Shown: positions 11,451 through 25,498 of the stretch, piece after piece
How the letters are laid out: every line of letters starts with the position of its first letter
Numbering within the stretch: the stretch's first letter is position 1
Assembly: GCA_051453625.1 (NCBI GenBank)
Contig: JBOZIK010000001.1
Location: 179,264,555-179,328,554 of the forward strand
Source of the DNA: Welwitschia mirabilis
Lineage: Eukaryota > Gnetophyta > Gnetopsida > Welwitschiales
Reading direction: 5' to 3'
DNA: 64,000 nt
Notes under the pieces: model-generated
What the model was told of the DNA's origin: nothing
The model's input: the letters and a program-made list of their open reading frames with translations, nothing else
Databases searched by the model: none
Made by a program: the position numbers and the translations under genes

Positions 11451-13165
11451 TCACTAATAGAGGTTTGCTTTTTTATAGATTTTTGATTCAAATATCATCT
11501 TGACACCTTATGCTGAGTTGAAAAACTTGTTCAATTTGGCATACCATAAGTTGCTAACCTTAAGAAATTGTCAAATCATCTTAAATATAATAAAAATATA
11601 TATGAAATAGAAGCATTGAGTTAATGTTTTAACTTGAGTAATAGGATTCAAATACTATTGACATTTCTCTTAACAAATTGAAAATGCTTTCTTGCTAAAT
11701 ACTTAGCATACCATACAATTTCAGTGCTCTGACTACACAAACTTATATGAGGTAATCTCTACAAAATAGAAAATGCATCCTTTATGATACCACATAGATA
11801 ATTCATATAAAAAAACATACATTGTAAAAATAAATAGAAAGATCAAATCCCTCTCTCATCATCATTTTATGAATTTTCTATTCTTCAAAATCTCTTACAA
11901 CTTTGCACTAGCAGAAATTGTAGAAATGGTGGTAAGCAAATCTATATTAAACTCATTCATCCTTTGTAAAAGTAATAGAGAATTTTCTAGGAAACCATTT
12001 TAAACACATTTGGAAAACCATTTTTCTCCCACGTATACATCTTATCAAAAGGGGGGGAAAAAGTGCAAGCACTATTCATTTTTCCACATTTTTGCCTAAA
12101 CATTGTAAGTGTCATTTTAAGGAATTTCATCTTATGCTAGTTCTTTTGCATAATATATCAATAGGACCTTTCCACATAACAAATATCATAATCTTTGTCT
12201 CCCCTGATATACTAATACTTGAATGTAAATATCAACTTAAATATCTTCTTGCTTTCATTCCTCTTCGTCATCCATCTCTTTAACTGATTTTACACACCTT
12301 TCAAAATTGCTTACTATTTATGCTTTACTAGGGTTTACGTTACTATTTGTGTTCCATAGGAAACAAAATTAAAACAAATTTAGCAAAGGGGTTTTTGATA
12401 TATCATATCTATGCACTTACATCATTATTTGAAATTGTAAGGGAATTTAATGTAAATACATGTAATAATGATGTTTTACATAACATTAAAAAAAATTGAA
12501 GATCATGATTTAAAATATTACATTATGTGTACTAAATTATCATTTAAAGGAAAATTAAAAAATTCAATATTAGCATGCCCCTACCCCATTGTATGTGTCG
12601 TTGTTTATCTCTAACTTATTGTTTTTCATGCCCACAACAATATTCAATATTTATCAAATATACTACAATTTGTTGATGATATATCTTCTTATAAACTTGA
12701 ATAATGTTAATGTAAATAGGATTGAAAAAAAATTGAGTAAATAATTTATTTTAAGATGAATTCATAATTTGTAAAGGGTTTGGTATTTTAATCATTTCAA
12801 TTATTTTATGAAGTTTTCTACAAAAGCATCATTATACATAAAAAATAATATGATGATTGGTATTGATTAGAATGCATCCTATCTTGAAGCTATTTATTCT
12901 AGATCAAGTTCTTCATTTTACTTTTGATTTAAGAGTTACTTCAAAAGGGGGTTTGGCCTAAAGTCTCAATAATTTCACTTTATGTTTTCATGGTATCAAA
13001 ATATATAACTCTTAAAAGATTACTCATTAACTCATGATCTAAAGTAAAAATTGATGGGGCACATGGACCACCTTTAACTTGGCAAAAATAGGTAAAGAAT
13101 CATTGTTAAAAATAATGGCTACAACTCATTCTAGTTACTTAACTCATAATTTATGAGTTACTTCC

Positions 13166-15147
13166 TATATTATAAATAGATCTACTATCTTCATTCATAG
13201 ATTTTATTGCTAGAAGGATAAACAAAGAAAATATATCTCTTAAACAATATTCAAGCATTAACTGAAATAAGATTTATTAAGAAATTTTCATATTGAATTA
13301 TAATTTGATAACATAACACATCCTTTGTTCAGTTACAAATCTGACTGAATTATTTGCATGATCAAAATCCTATTATGCCTCTTTTTCAAGCCAAAAAGAA
13401 GCAAATAATTTTTTTTTTAAAGTACAAATCTTTGGAGCTTAGATTCTAGGTGGTTTATAATGTCATTATTTCATAATTGATTTTGAACTTTAAATCAGTT
13501 CAATGTGATAAACTATACTGACTACTTAGTTCAGCCAATCTTTATACTAAGTGAACTTATAAACAGTGAAGAATTCTATAGATGAATGTTAATCATATGA
13601 AATGAACATTTTTGTAGCTACAATGAAAGCCCATCTGATTTGAAGACTACAAAACATCATTTATCATAAGGGGCTTATGCATTGGAGGTCAATAAACATG
13701 ATGCCTATGATAAAATGAAGTCACATGAATGCCTATACATAGGTTTTTATATGTTACCTCTTATTTGTCTAAAAAAATTTACATAGGAGAATTAAAAAGA
13801 ATACTTAACAAGGATAGGTTTTAGGTGTCATTGTGCTTGAAATTTATCTTAGAAAGAAGGTAAATAAATTAGAAAGAAGTAAAATCAAAACATTTCAAAG
13901 GCTTATGAAGCCTCTACAATCAAGCAAAAGTCATATTACTTTAAGTGAAATTAGCTATACATTTGAATGAAGAATTTTGCTGCACTCTTCAGCTATGATT
14001 TTTTGCCTTTTATATTGATTTTTATGTTTCAACCTTGAGAAAGTTATAACTTAGGATTTATGGTTTAAGATTTAGGGTTTAATATTAAGTAAACTAAAGT
14101 GGTTATTAAGACATTTCTTATCTAATAAATTTTTTTTTAAATTGATTAGTATCATGTGATAANNNNNNNNNNNNNNNNNNNNNNNNNNNNNNNNNNNNNN
14201 NNNNNNNNNNNNNNNNNNNNNNNNNNNNNNNNNNNNNNNNNNNNNNNNNNNNNNNNNNNNNNACATTAACCTCTTAGTTCATCCAACCTTTACACTAAGG
14301 GAACTTATAAATAGTCAAGAATTGTATAGATAAATGCTAATCATGTAAAACAAACATTTTCATAGCTATAATAAAAGCCCATGTGGTTTGAAGATTGCAA
14401 AATATCATTTAGCATAAGGGTCCTATGCATTAGAGGTCAAGAAACATGATGTCTGTGATAAAATAAAGCCACATGAATGCCTATACATAAGTTTTTATAT
14501 GCTACCTCTTATTTATCTCAAAAAATTTACATAGAATAATTGAAAAGAATACTTAACAAGGATAGGTTCTAGGTTCATTATGCTTGAAATTTATCTTAGA
14601 AAGGAGGTAAATAAATTACAAAGAAGTAAAATCAAAACATTTAAAAGGCTTATGAAGCCTCTGCAATCAAGTAAAAGTCATATTGCTTTAAGTGAAATTA
14701 GCTATACATTTGAATGAATAATTTTACTACATTCTTCAGCTATGATTTTTTGACTTTTGTATTGATTTTTATGTTTCAACCTCGAGAAAGTTGTGACTTA
14801 GGATTTAAGGGTTAGGGTTTAGGATTTAATATTAATTAAATTAAAGTGGTTATTAAGACATTTCTTATCCGATAAAGTTTTTTTAAACTAATTAGTATCA
14901 TGTCATAAAATAGGGTTTAGACTTTTAATTCTACTTATACATGATACTAATTCTAAATTAAGGATCTCCATGATTCTTTATCATTTGATATGTCTATCTT
15001 TCCATTATGTTATTTGGATTCTTATATAACTATAATGCCTTTTCCTATTTCCCCTTAATGTCTTTATTGAGATGCAAAGAAGGATTTATTTGCTATGTTC
15101 ATCTACAATAATTTACCTTGTGTTGATACTATTAAAGGAATACATTA
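13166..15147. other. Region upstream of the transposase copies
   Basis: AT-rich sequence present in two or three versions (13510-14162 equals 14263 onward; 15706 restarts at the equivalent of 14608). A TATA-like TATAAATAG lies at about 13171, and another TATA-like string (TTATATAACTATAATG) lies about 140 bp upstream of the transposase start in each copy. These are candidate promoter elements only. No protein was recognised here. Confidence 0.4.
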
Positions 15148-15605
15148 ATGGCATCATCATATCCATCGTCATCATCTGATAAATCCATTTATGCAAGGGA
15201 CAAGGACTAGATTTTTATGAATAGATATTACATATCTAATTACATTTAACATTATTTCTATAACTTCAAAAATATTATGTACTTATGTGTCTAATATTAA
15301 TATGTGTAGGACACGTAAGAAGTATAAGAATGGTGTAAAGACATTCATAGATTTTTTGATTAACAATTCCTTTAGTTCTCAAGGTATACTTTGTCCACGT
15401 GTGAAATGCTACAACACTTGTTATTGATAACCAAATATTATTTATAAGCATATTTTATGCAAAGGCATAGATCTTACATACATAAGGTGGATTATGCATA
15501 GGGAAGCATCAGAAGAACACTATGACAAATGTAGTGGACCAAATATAATATAAGATGATCCTGTTTCCATGGTGAAAGAAGCCTTTATGTTTTTTAATGA
15601 TGGGG
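15148..15605 (+). pseudogene. CACTA TNP2-type transposase, copy A (5' end)
   Basis: This is the start of a CACTA transposase. Exon 1 begins ATG at 15148 (MASSYPSSSSDKSIYARDK), with a stop where copy C has Trp (TAG at 15208-15210 against TGG in copy C). After an intron the transposase-associated domain follows from 15308: TRKKYKNGVKTFIDFLINN, then the zinc-ligand-like CPRVKC, and YKHILCKGIDLTYIRWIMH. This matches the family pattern (Y..GV..FI.F, CPC.KC, H....GF...Y..W..H). Two consecutive stops (15425-15430) are shared with the other copies. It is cut by the gap at 15606. Family assignment is secure. Confidence 0.88.
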
Positions 15606-16238
15606 NNNNNNNNNNNNNNNNNNNNNNNNNNNNNNNNNNNNNNNNNNNNNNNNNNNNNNNNNNNNNNNNNNNNNNNNNNNNNNNNNNNNNNNNNNNNNNN
15701 NNNNNAATTGGAAAGAAGCAAAATTAAAAAATTTCAAAGGCTTATGAAGCCTCTGCAATCAGGTAAAAGTCATATTACTTTAAGTGAAATTAGCTATACA
15801 TTTGAATGAAGAATTTTGCTGCACTCTTCACCTATGATTTTTTGACTTTTGTATTGATTTTTATGTTTCAATCTTGAGAAATTTGTGACTTAGGATTTAT
15901 TATTTAGGTTTAGGATTTAGTATTAATTAAACTAAAGTGGTTATTAAGACATTTCTTATCTAATTAAGTTTTTTTAAACTGATTAGTATCATGTCATAAA
16001 ACAGGGTTTATACTTTTAGTTCTACTTATACATGATACTAATCCTAAATTAAGGCTATCCATGATTTTTTATCATTTGAAATGTTTATCTTTCCATTATG
16101 TTATTTAGATTCTTATATAACTATAATGCCTTTTCCTATTCCCCCTTAATGTCTTTATTGAGATGCAAACAAGGATTTATTTATCATGTTCATCTACAAT
16201 AATTTACCTTGTATTGATACTATTAAAGGAATACATTA

Positions 16239-17936
16239 ATGGCATCATGATATCAATCATTGTCATCTGATAAATCCATTTATGCAAGGGACAAGGACTA
16301 GATGTTTATGAATAGATATTACATATCTAAATACATTTAACATTATTTCTATAACTTCAAAAATATTATGTAATTATGTGTCTAATATTAATATGTGTAG
16401 GACACATAAGGGGTATAATAATAGTGTAAAGACATTCATAGATTTTCTGATTAACAATTCCTTTAGTTCTTAAGGTATATTTTGTCCATCTGTGAAATGC
16501 TACAGCACTTGTTATTAATAACCAAATATTATTTCTAAGCATATTTTATGTAAAGGCATTGATCTTACATACATAAGGTGTATTATGCACATGGAAGCAT
16601 CAAAAGAACACTATGNNNNNNNNNNAAATGTAGTGGACCAAATTTAATACAAGATGATCTTGTTTCCATGGTGAAAGAAGCCTTTATGTTCTTTAATGAT
16701 GGGGAGCAATTACATGAAGGAAAATAAACCATGAATTTCTCAAACTCTGATAACTTCAATAGTGATGTGAAAAATGCAACATATTATAGGTTAATCAAAG
16801 AAGTTAAGGATCCATTATACCCTAGTTGCATAAAATATACAAAGCTTTGTATGATTATCAAATTGCTTACCATTAAAGTAATAGGTAGATGGTCAAATTC
16901 AACATTTTCAATGTTGTTTGATCTCTTACATGACTTGTTTCTACAAGTTAATACAATTCCAAGTTCTTATGATCAATTGAAAATGACACTTAACTCCCTA
17001 AGTATGAAATGTGATAATATACGTGCATGCTGTAATGATTGTGTGTTATGTTTAAAGGAGCATGAGAATAAAAATAAATTTCCTCAGTGTAGTGCAACTA
17101 GATGGAAATTAAAGGGAGGTCCTAAGGATAGTAAAGTAAATAAAAGATTATCTATCAAAGTATTGTGATACTTTCCATTAATTCCAAAACTACAAAGGCT
17201 TTATGCATTACACATAATAGCAAAACATATGATATGGCATTCAAAAAGAAAAATAGACTATGGCATAATGCAACATTTAATAAATTCTATCTTATGGAAA
17301 TGTATTGATGAATCATATAATGAATTTAATCTTAAACTTAGACATGTAATACTTGTATTACAATAGATGGATTTAATTCTTTTGGGATGCTTTCCACTTC
17401 TTATAGTTATTGGTTAGTTATGATGGTTATCTATAACTTACCACCTTGGCTATGCATGAAAAGGTTGTATGTGACACTTTCTTTATTCATACTAGGGCCT
17501 AAGCAACCAAAAAAATATATTGATATGTACCTTTAATATCTTATTGAAGAATTGAAGCTACTATGGTATGCGGGAGTAAAAACAATTGATAGACTAAAGA
17601 AGGAGTTCTTCACTATGAAAGCAGTGCTACTTTGGATGATAAATGATTTTCTAGAATATGGAAACATCTTACAATGGAGCATAAAGGGGAGATTATCATG
17701 CCCCATATGTGCCTATAAGACAACTTCTTTATGGTTACCTTATAGTAGGAAACATTGCTATCAAGGGCATAGTAGATTTTTTGATAAGAATCATAAGTAT
17801 AAATGAATGAAGAGATCTTTCAATGGTAAAGTAGAAGAAGAACTCATGCCATTAAACAATGAAGAAATTCTTTTCTAGCTTGACAACATGGATTTTACTT
17901 GGGGGAAGTGCATTTCTAAACATTAAAAAAAGAGGA
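16239..17936 (+). pseudogene. CACTA TNP2-type transposase, copy B
   Basis: It has the same start and transposase-associated domain as copy A, then continues into the transposase core. An uninterrupted frame at 16731-17168 contains VKDPLYPSCIKYTKLC, TIPSSYDQLKMTLNSL, a CNDCVLCLKEHENK zinc-ribbon-like stretch and CSATRWKL. In the same frame as 17552-17806, the core from 17366 reads DGFNSFGMLSTSYSYW, NLPPWLCMKRLYVTLSLF, ELKLLWYAGVKTID, FFTMKAVLLWMINDF and LSCPICAYKT. These are hallmarks of TNP2 (Transposase_21). Stops include TGA at 17166 where copy C has CGA (Arg), TAA at 17534 and TGA at 17804, the last two shared with copy C. It ends at a gap. Confidence 0.95.
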
Positions 17937-18185
17937 NNNNNNNNNNNNNNNNNNNNNNNNNNNNNNNNNNNNNNNNNNNNNNNNNNNNNNNNNNNNNNNN
18001 NNNNNNNNNNNNNNNNNNNNNNNNNNNNNNNNNNNNTTTCCATTATGTTATTTGGATTCTTATCTAACTATAATGCCTTTTCCTCTTCCTCCTTAATGTC
18101 TTTATTAAGATGTAAAGAAGGATGTATTTTTCATGTTCATCTACAATAATTTACCTTGTGTTGAGACTATTATAGGAATACATTA

Positions 18186-21100
18186 ATGGCATCATCATAC
18201 CCATTGTCATCATTTGATAAATCCATTTATGTAAGGGACAAGGGATGGATGTTTATGAATAGGTATTACATATTCAATTACATTTAACATTATTCTTATA
18301 ACTTCAAAAATATTACATACTTATGTATCTAATATTAATATGTGTAGGACATATAAGGAGTATGAGAATGTTGTAAAGACGTTCATAGATTTTGTGATTA
18401 ACAATTCCTTTAGTTCTGAAGGTATACTTTGTCCATGTATGAAATGCTAAAACACTTGTTATTGATAACCAAATATTGTTTTTAAGCATCTTTTATGCGA
18501 AGGCATGTATCTTGCATATATAAGGTGGATTATGCATAGGAAAACATTAGAAGAATACTATGAAAAATGTAGTGGCCTAAATATAATATAAAATGATACT
18601 ATTTTCATTGTAAAAGAAGCCTTTATGTTCTTTAATGATGAGGACCAATTATGTGAAGGAAAATAAACCATGAATTTTCCAAATTTTCATAAATTCAATA
18701 GTGATATGAAAAATGTAGCATATTATAGATTAATCAAATAAGGTAAGAAGACATTATACCCTAGTTGCATAAAATATACAAAGCTTTGTATAATTATCAA
18801 ATTACTTACCATTAAAGTAATGGGTAAATGATCAAATTCAACATTTTTAATGTTGCTTAATCTCTTACATGACTCATTTCTAGAAGGTAATGCAATTCCA
18901 AGTTCTTATGATCAATTAAAAAGGACACTTAGCTCCCTAGGTATGACATGTGATAATATACATGCATGCCCTAATGACTATGTGTTATGTTAGAAGGAGA
19001 ATGAGAATAAAAATTAATTTTCTTAGTGTGGGAATCTAGATGGAAATAAAAGGGAGATCCTAAGGCCAATAAACTAGATTGCCAAAGTATTGCGATACTT
19101 TCCATTAATTCCAAAACTACAAAGGCTCTATGCATCATCCATAATAGCAGAACATATGATATTGCATTCAAAAAGAAAAATATACTATGGCATAATATGA
19201 CATCCAGCAAATTCTATCTTATGAAAAAGTATTAATGAATCATACTATAAATTTAAGCTTAAATCTAGACATGTAAGACTTGGTATTACAATATATGAAT
19301 TTAATTCTTTTGGGATGCTTTCCACTTCTTATAGTTGTTGGTCAGTTATGATAGTTATCTATAACTTACCGCCCTGGCTATGCATGAAAAGATTGTATGT
19401 GATACTTTATTTACTCATACTAGGGCCTAAGAAACCAAGGAAAGATATTGATATATACCTTTAATCTCTTATTAAAGAATTGAAGCTACTATGGTATGAG
19501 GAAGTAAAAACATCTGATAGACTAAAGAAGGAGTTCTTCACTATGAAAGCAGTGTTACTTCAGACAATGAATGATTTTCTAGCATAAGAAAACATCTTAG
19601 GATGGAACACAAAGGGGATACTAGCATGCCCCATATGTGCTTATAAGACCACTTTTTTATGGTTTCCTCATAGTAGGAAACATTTCTATCAAGGGCATAG
19701 TATATTCCTCGATAAGGATCATAAGTATAGATGAATGAAGAGATCTTGCAATGGTAAAGTAGAAGAAGAATAATAATAACGCATGCCATTAAGTAATGAA
19801 GAAATTCTTTTCTAGCTTGATAACATGGATTTTACTTGGAGGAAGTGCATTTCTAAACATCAAAAAAAGAGGACAAAAATTCCAAAACATAAAAAGTAAG
19901 AAAAGTAGTTAAAGGTCACTCCACCTAGTAAATTTAAAAGGTCACATAGCAAATGCCAAAAAGTCATTTTGAAAATTCAAGGAGAAGAGCATAGCAAAAA
20001 ATGGAAAAATAGTTTAATACTATTTAATCTTCCATATTAGAAGGTAAAAAATTTTTATAAAATAGCCTAGTAATAAATTGTTTTTCTTTCTTATGATTTC
20101 ATTTAATATCTTTTTCATTTCTAACATATACACAGGAACATGATGTTCAACATAATTTGGATGTTATGCATATTGAAAAAAATGTCTACAAGAGATCCTT
20201 AGTATTAAAGAAAAGTCAAGACCAAGCTTGAAGCACAACTTGATTTAAAGGAGCCAAGTACTAAAGATGAACTTTTACTCATTATGATGAGTGATGGTAA
20301 AAAGGCATTCCTTCTACCTGCTAGTTTTATGATGTCAATATAAGAAAAGAATTCTTTTCTTAATATGTTATCAGAGTTGAAACTTCTAAATGGGTATGAA
20401 TCAAATATTTGTAGCTGTATGTTACAAAAAGAACATATACTTTCTAGGCTTACGAGTTATGGATACCATGTCTTCTTGCAAATCATTCCTTCCATTAGTT
20501 TTCATAACTTACTTCCATCTAAGGTGCATCCATTAATAATTTAAATGTGTCTTTTCTTCAAGGATATTTATCACAAGAAAATTAATATAAAACTTTTACA
20601 ACAAATGAAATCAAGAATTGCTATCATAATTTGTGATCTTAAGAGAATATTTCCTCTAGCTTTCCTCAATGTCATGATTTATTTACATATCCATTTGGTA
20701 AGGAAGGTTAGGTTTTGTAGGTCTGTGCAGTATCGATGGATGTATCCTATAGAAAGATAATATGCATACTTTTTTTGGCCATAAATGTAGCTTATTAATA
20801 ATTATTTATTAACTACAAACATTTGACATGTCTACCATTTATATTCTTCAAAGTTTTAAAAGGTTATATCAAAAACAAGAATAAACTAGAGGGATGCATT
20901 TAATAAGCTTTTCTTATAAAAGAAGCATGAAATTTTTGCACTAAGTACATGATAAATATTGATACCTTTGATAATCTATTATAGCTTAAAAAATTTATTG
21001 ATAAAAACTCTAGTGAATCATTTATGCATTCAAAAGAAAGATCACTAGGTGCTGCAAATAGAAGGATATTGAGTAACATAGAAATTGAATAGGCACATAG

Positions 21101-22115
21101 ATATGTGTTATTTAACACCTAATGCTTTGAATCATATGTGACATAAGTTAATCAAAATTTCATTATTTTATTGTTATTGTATACATTCTTAATTGTGTAT
21201 AGCCAACACCTACAAGAATTTCATAGAGTCTTTTCATGAATGACAAAGTATTCATAGCGTCGAATGCATAAAGATCACTTTAGTACTTGGTTTTAAGAAC
21301 ATCTAATGTATAATGCATTCTATATAAATTTATTAATGGTCATGTAATTATGATGTATGTAATATGTATGCATATAAATTTTTTTACATTTTAGATTTAC
21401 AAGTTACGAGAAAAAGGCATGCTTAATGAAGAATAAGAAAAATAAGTAAAATGGTTGTCACATCCTCCAAGTAGACATCCACAAAGGTATAAGGGATACC
21501 TAATCAATCGGTATAGGTTTTATGTAAAGGAGAGAAATGCATATCTAGCATGTCAAAATAGTGAAGTTTCTCTAATTTCAAGTACTTCATGTATATCAAG
21601 TGTAAAGGATAATAATCCTATAAGTAATGATGTAAAATATTATTATATCTTAAAAGCCATAGTCATATTAGATTATAATTCCATATTTAATGTTATGATG
21701 TTCAAATGTAAATGATTTGATGTTCTTCAACAAGATAACCTCAAGAAGGATGAGTATGATTTCATGCCTATTAAAATAATTAAATATGTCAGGGATGATC
21801 CTGTACAAGATAAACCATTCATATTAGCTAGTCAGGTATTATACATTTTTTAGATAAGGGACATTGAGGATTCTTCATGGAGTATTGTAGCATCATTTAA
21901 TCTAAGACAATTTATCATGAAAGTGATAATGAAGAATTTTTTGAAGTGAAAGAGGATAGGAAACATAATTTGACATCCTTACACCATAGTTACCTCCTTG
22001 ATAAGGACAATGATGCTAAATTTGAAAACATGAAGTGGACTCGTACAGATTCAGATGGCACAATGGTTGATGCTTTGAATTTACAAGCTTCATATTGTTC
22101 ATAGGATGCATGTTA
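18186..22115 (+). pseudogene. CACTA TNP2-type transposase, copy C (most complete)
   Basis: Exon 1 at 18186 keeps the Trp codon (18246-18248) that is a stop in A and B. Domains in order: transposase-associated domain (about 18348-18570); TNP2 core (18671-20060), including VLRYFPLIPKLQRLY, FFTMKAVLL and LACPICAYKT; a probable intron (about 20056-20132); then VQHNLDVMHIEKNV. DUF4218 follows (20480-21118) with CLFFKDIYHKKI, IYLHIHLVRKVRFC, QYRWMYPIER and later AHRYVLFNT. DUF4216 follows (about 21440-21900) with RYKGYLINRYRFYVKERN, NNPISNDVKYY and KPFILASQ. Many stops and frameshifts show it is dead. The enzyme would cut and integrate CACTA ends. This is the best template for the family here. Confidence 0.95.
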
Positions 22116-22934
22116 TAAGAGAGTATACATTTATGTACACTTAGAGTATTAAATAATTAATATAGTTTTAATATCTATTTTATGTTATGATATGATTTAG
22201 GTAAATACTACATGTGGCTATGTCATTGAAAGCAAAGAGGACATTAGGGATGGTTCTTAGATGTCTTTGTTTCCATTTACTAGAGGTATGTTGAGCAAGT
22301 TACTAATTTTTCCTTTTAATGCATTGTAGTATTAATTTTTACATTACTTTGTAGAATTGAGTTATGAAAATATAAGTTGTAATTAAAAATATAAGTTAGC
22401 AAATCAAATTATATTAAAAAATTTTGAAAGCTATTATCATGTTCTTGATATTTAATTTTAGTAATTAATATAACCTTCTTAACATAGATTTATTTTTCTT
22501 TCAGGTATGTTATAAGTTCAAACATCTACATTGCATATGTTGAGGTATAAGAGCCTTCTTATGGGTATAAGAAAAAGAGGAAGAAGGGGGGATGTGGAAT
22601 CTTCTACTAGTACATGATTTACCAATAAGCATATTGTTTTATCACTATATTTTACATGTGCATGTATCAAAACTAAGTTTTATTTTGGAATATCATTCAC
22701 TCATAAATAGTTCTTTCTCTTTAGGTATTGGTAATGTTAATGATTCTCCATGATAAGAGCAAAGAATATCTAATACTATTATAAGTAATAATATATAGAT
22801 ACTTAAGAGTGGTCACTCCATTACTTTTTTTTGTTTTTATTAATTAGATATTTTATAATGTATAGGGGAAGGTGATGATAGCTCTAATTCCATCAAAAGA
22901 GGAAAAAAAAAATGCTTTGATCTAGCTAGAATCT

Positions 22935-24720
22935 AGCTTAATGAGAAGATACAGCTAAGATGGAATAAGAAAGACCAAGAAGTTGGTTCAAATAGAGAAA
23001 AATTTATCATCCTACTTGGATAAAATAGTAAGGGATAATAGAATTGCACCAAAACATTATAAAAATTGAAGAGCACTACCTAAAAGTTTTAAAATTGATT
23101 TATGGAAGATGATTAAGGTATGTTATTATTCAATAATTATTTCATACACACATGTGACTTGTGACTATTACATTCCATTTTAATACATATCAAACATATA
23201 GCAAAAATATGAAGTATCTAAAGAGAATAAGAACTTTGTATTCAAAAATATGGATAGATGATGGCATGAATGAAATAACAAAGTGGCAAGGGACTTTTAT
23301 GATGCTTATAATAATGACGCAAATACACTTACACATGTTCTTGAGGAGCTTCAACCACAACATAGCAAGAGATAGTGGCATACTTGAGTTTAAATGAATG
23401 GAAAATATGTAAGATGCATTTTAAGAGTTTTAATATATAAGGAATTATAAACATCTTCTTAACATTCAAATTTGTTATATGTTAATAGGAATTTATACAA
23501 AGAAATAAAAGATGTAAGAGAAAACAAGTCTTACATCATATCAATGGATGAAAACCTATGGAATAAATAGAAGATGATATTATGATAAAGTACTAAATTA
23601 ATAAGAATAAATGTTTTTGCAATGTGTTGTTTCTAATGTCACAAATACTGATTATTGCAGAGAGTTGAGATAGGTGATTTATTAGTAACAATAGATCATG
23701 TAAATGTATGAAAAAAGGTATACATTAAACTAGATGGATTGACAGTTACATTAGAAGCTTTTAAAATTATTAGAAGCATTAATTACTTACATTATAATAC
23801 TCTAAACATACATTGTTTAAACAACTCCTATATCATTTAATATAGAAGAAAGTAAATAAAGTGATTGAAGAGGACCTAAGTAACATGTCAACTGCTAGAG
23901 ATGATTGTATTACACATGCGTAAGGTCTTGAGCATCTTGGTAGAGTTCGTACTACACTAGTGACTTTGTAACAATTAAAAGTTTCTTTGCAACAAAAAAA
24001 AAAAAGAAAAAAATTTATGAGCTCATATCAAGTTGTTTATAATTTAAATGAACTTAAAAATAAGAACAGTATACTTAAAAGAAATTAGCAAGTAATAGAA
24101 GAAAAAATTTCAAAAATTATCAATATGTTACAATAAGCAGGTCTTGTGGTAAGAATGCAACTTCATTTTCTATAATGTTAATATACTTTTTGTCATGAGT
24201 TAATATGATTTTTAAATTACAGAACAGAATTTTCTTGGACACACTCCAACCTGACAATGTGAATTCTCCCATGCTACAATACAGTGTCTCAATGAAGGTA
24301 ATAGATAAATACATATCCTCTACATACTTTAGTGAATTAACAATAAATAAATTTATTTATAAATTTCACCTTTTTATAGTTCAATAAAGGTGAACCATCT
24401 AGAAGTAAACTTGGGGATGAGGAATTAAATATGAATTTAGTTCTAAATAGATCAAGTGATTTAAAGGTAACTCATGATCAAAAGGTTTGAGCATATATTA
24501 CCTTATTTAAGTAATGGTTTAAGTTATTTATTGCATCACTAAAGTATTTCTTCTTTTTCTAAGATGACACTATGTCACCTTGTCAGTTGCTAGATATGTA
24601 TAATAAAGTCATATCAAAAGGAATAATTGTGGGAAGGGGTTTCAAATTTATGCTTAATAATGAAAGCTTAAAATAAGGATTTCTTATAGTATCTATGGAA
24701 GTAGTGGAAAATCCTAGAAC
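22935..24720 (+). pseudogene. CACTA second gene (Transposase_24 type), copy C
   Basis: This decayed gene lies downstream of and in the same direction as the transposase, the usual place of the TNPA-like CACTA gene. The first recognised exon (about 22943-23117) reads EKIQLRWNKKDQEVG and then RDNRIAPKHYKNW, matching the plant Ptta/En/Spm transposase domain. An intron begins GTATGTTATT. Later parts include LTHVLEELQPQHSK, a VLHHINGWK-like stretch, TARDDCITHA...GRVRTT (about 23890-23950) and QLLDMYNKVISKGIIVG (from about 24581). It is cut by the gap at 24721. The intron near 23167 is uninterrupted and serves as the empty-site reference for the nested element. Such proteins are thought to bind subterminal repeats. 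Confidence 0.8.
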
Positions 24721-24820
24721 NNNNNNNNNNNNNNNNNNNNNNNNNNNNNNNNNNNNNNNNNNNNNNNNNNNNNNNNNNNNNNNNNNNNNNNNNNNNNNNN
24801 NNNNNNNNNNNNNNNNNNNN

Positions 24821-25498
24821 AGATTTATTTTTATTTTACATATCATTTAAGTTCAAATATTTATGTTGCATGTGTTAAGGGATAAGAGCCTTCTTATGGG
24901 TATAAGAAAAAGAGGAGGAATTAGGGATGTGAAAACTTCTCATAGTACATGATTCACTAATAAGCATTTTGTTTTATCACTATATTTTACATGTACATGT
25001 ATCAAAACTAAGTTTCATTTTAGAATATCATTCACTCATTAATAGTTCTTTCTCTTTAGATTTTGAGGATGTGAATGATTCTTCATGATAAGAGAAAAGA
25101 ATATCTGATACTATTCTAGGTAATAATAGATAGATGTTTAAGTGTAAGTACTCCATTACTTTTTTTACTTTTATTAATTAGATATTTTATAATGTATAGG
25201 TGAAGGTGGTGCTAACTCTAATTCCACATAAAGAGGGATAGCAAAATGCCTTAATATAGCCAAATATCAGCCTAATAAGAAGATACAACTGAGATGGGAT
25301 ATAAAAGGTCAAGCAATCAGGCCAAACAAAGAAAAATTATCATTCTACTTGGGGAAAATAGGAAGGGATAATAGAATTGCACCAAAAAATTATAAGAATT
25401 GGAGGGAATTACCTAAGCATTTTAAAATTGATTTATGGAACATGGTTAAGGTATGTTATTATTAAATAATTATTACACACATGTAACTTGTGATTATT
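24821..25498 (+). pseudogene. CACTA second gene, copy D, 5' part
   Basis: The segment restarts at the equivalent of about 22485. The Transposase_24 exon at 25274-25450 is open throughout: KKIQLRWDIKGQAIRPNKEK, then FYLGKIGRDNRIAPKNYKNW and ELPKHFKIDLWNMVK, ending at a good donor (AAG|GTATGTTATT). It is the best-preserved exon of this gene in the window. The intron is interrupted at 25498 by a nested CACTA element, and the gene resumes at 30208. Confidence 0.82.

Larger units (their letters stand above)
6188..13165. repeat. Overlapping copies of one unidentified unit
   Basis: Four segments separated by 100-N gaps are homologous. The segment at 6942 restarts at the equivalent of 6401. The segment at 7757 restarts at the equivalent of 6188. 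The segment at 10889 restarts at the equivalent of about 8450. The end of the third segment (10788) matches 13159. Identity by eye is roughly 85-95%. No terminal repeats or recognised transposon domains were found. Conserved short frames at 9679-9927 and 12092-12283 are open on both strands and unassigned. The unit may be the 5' part of the CACTA element downstream, or older sequence beside it. Confidence 0.6.
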
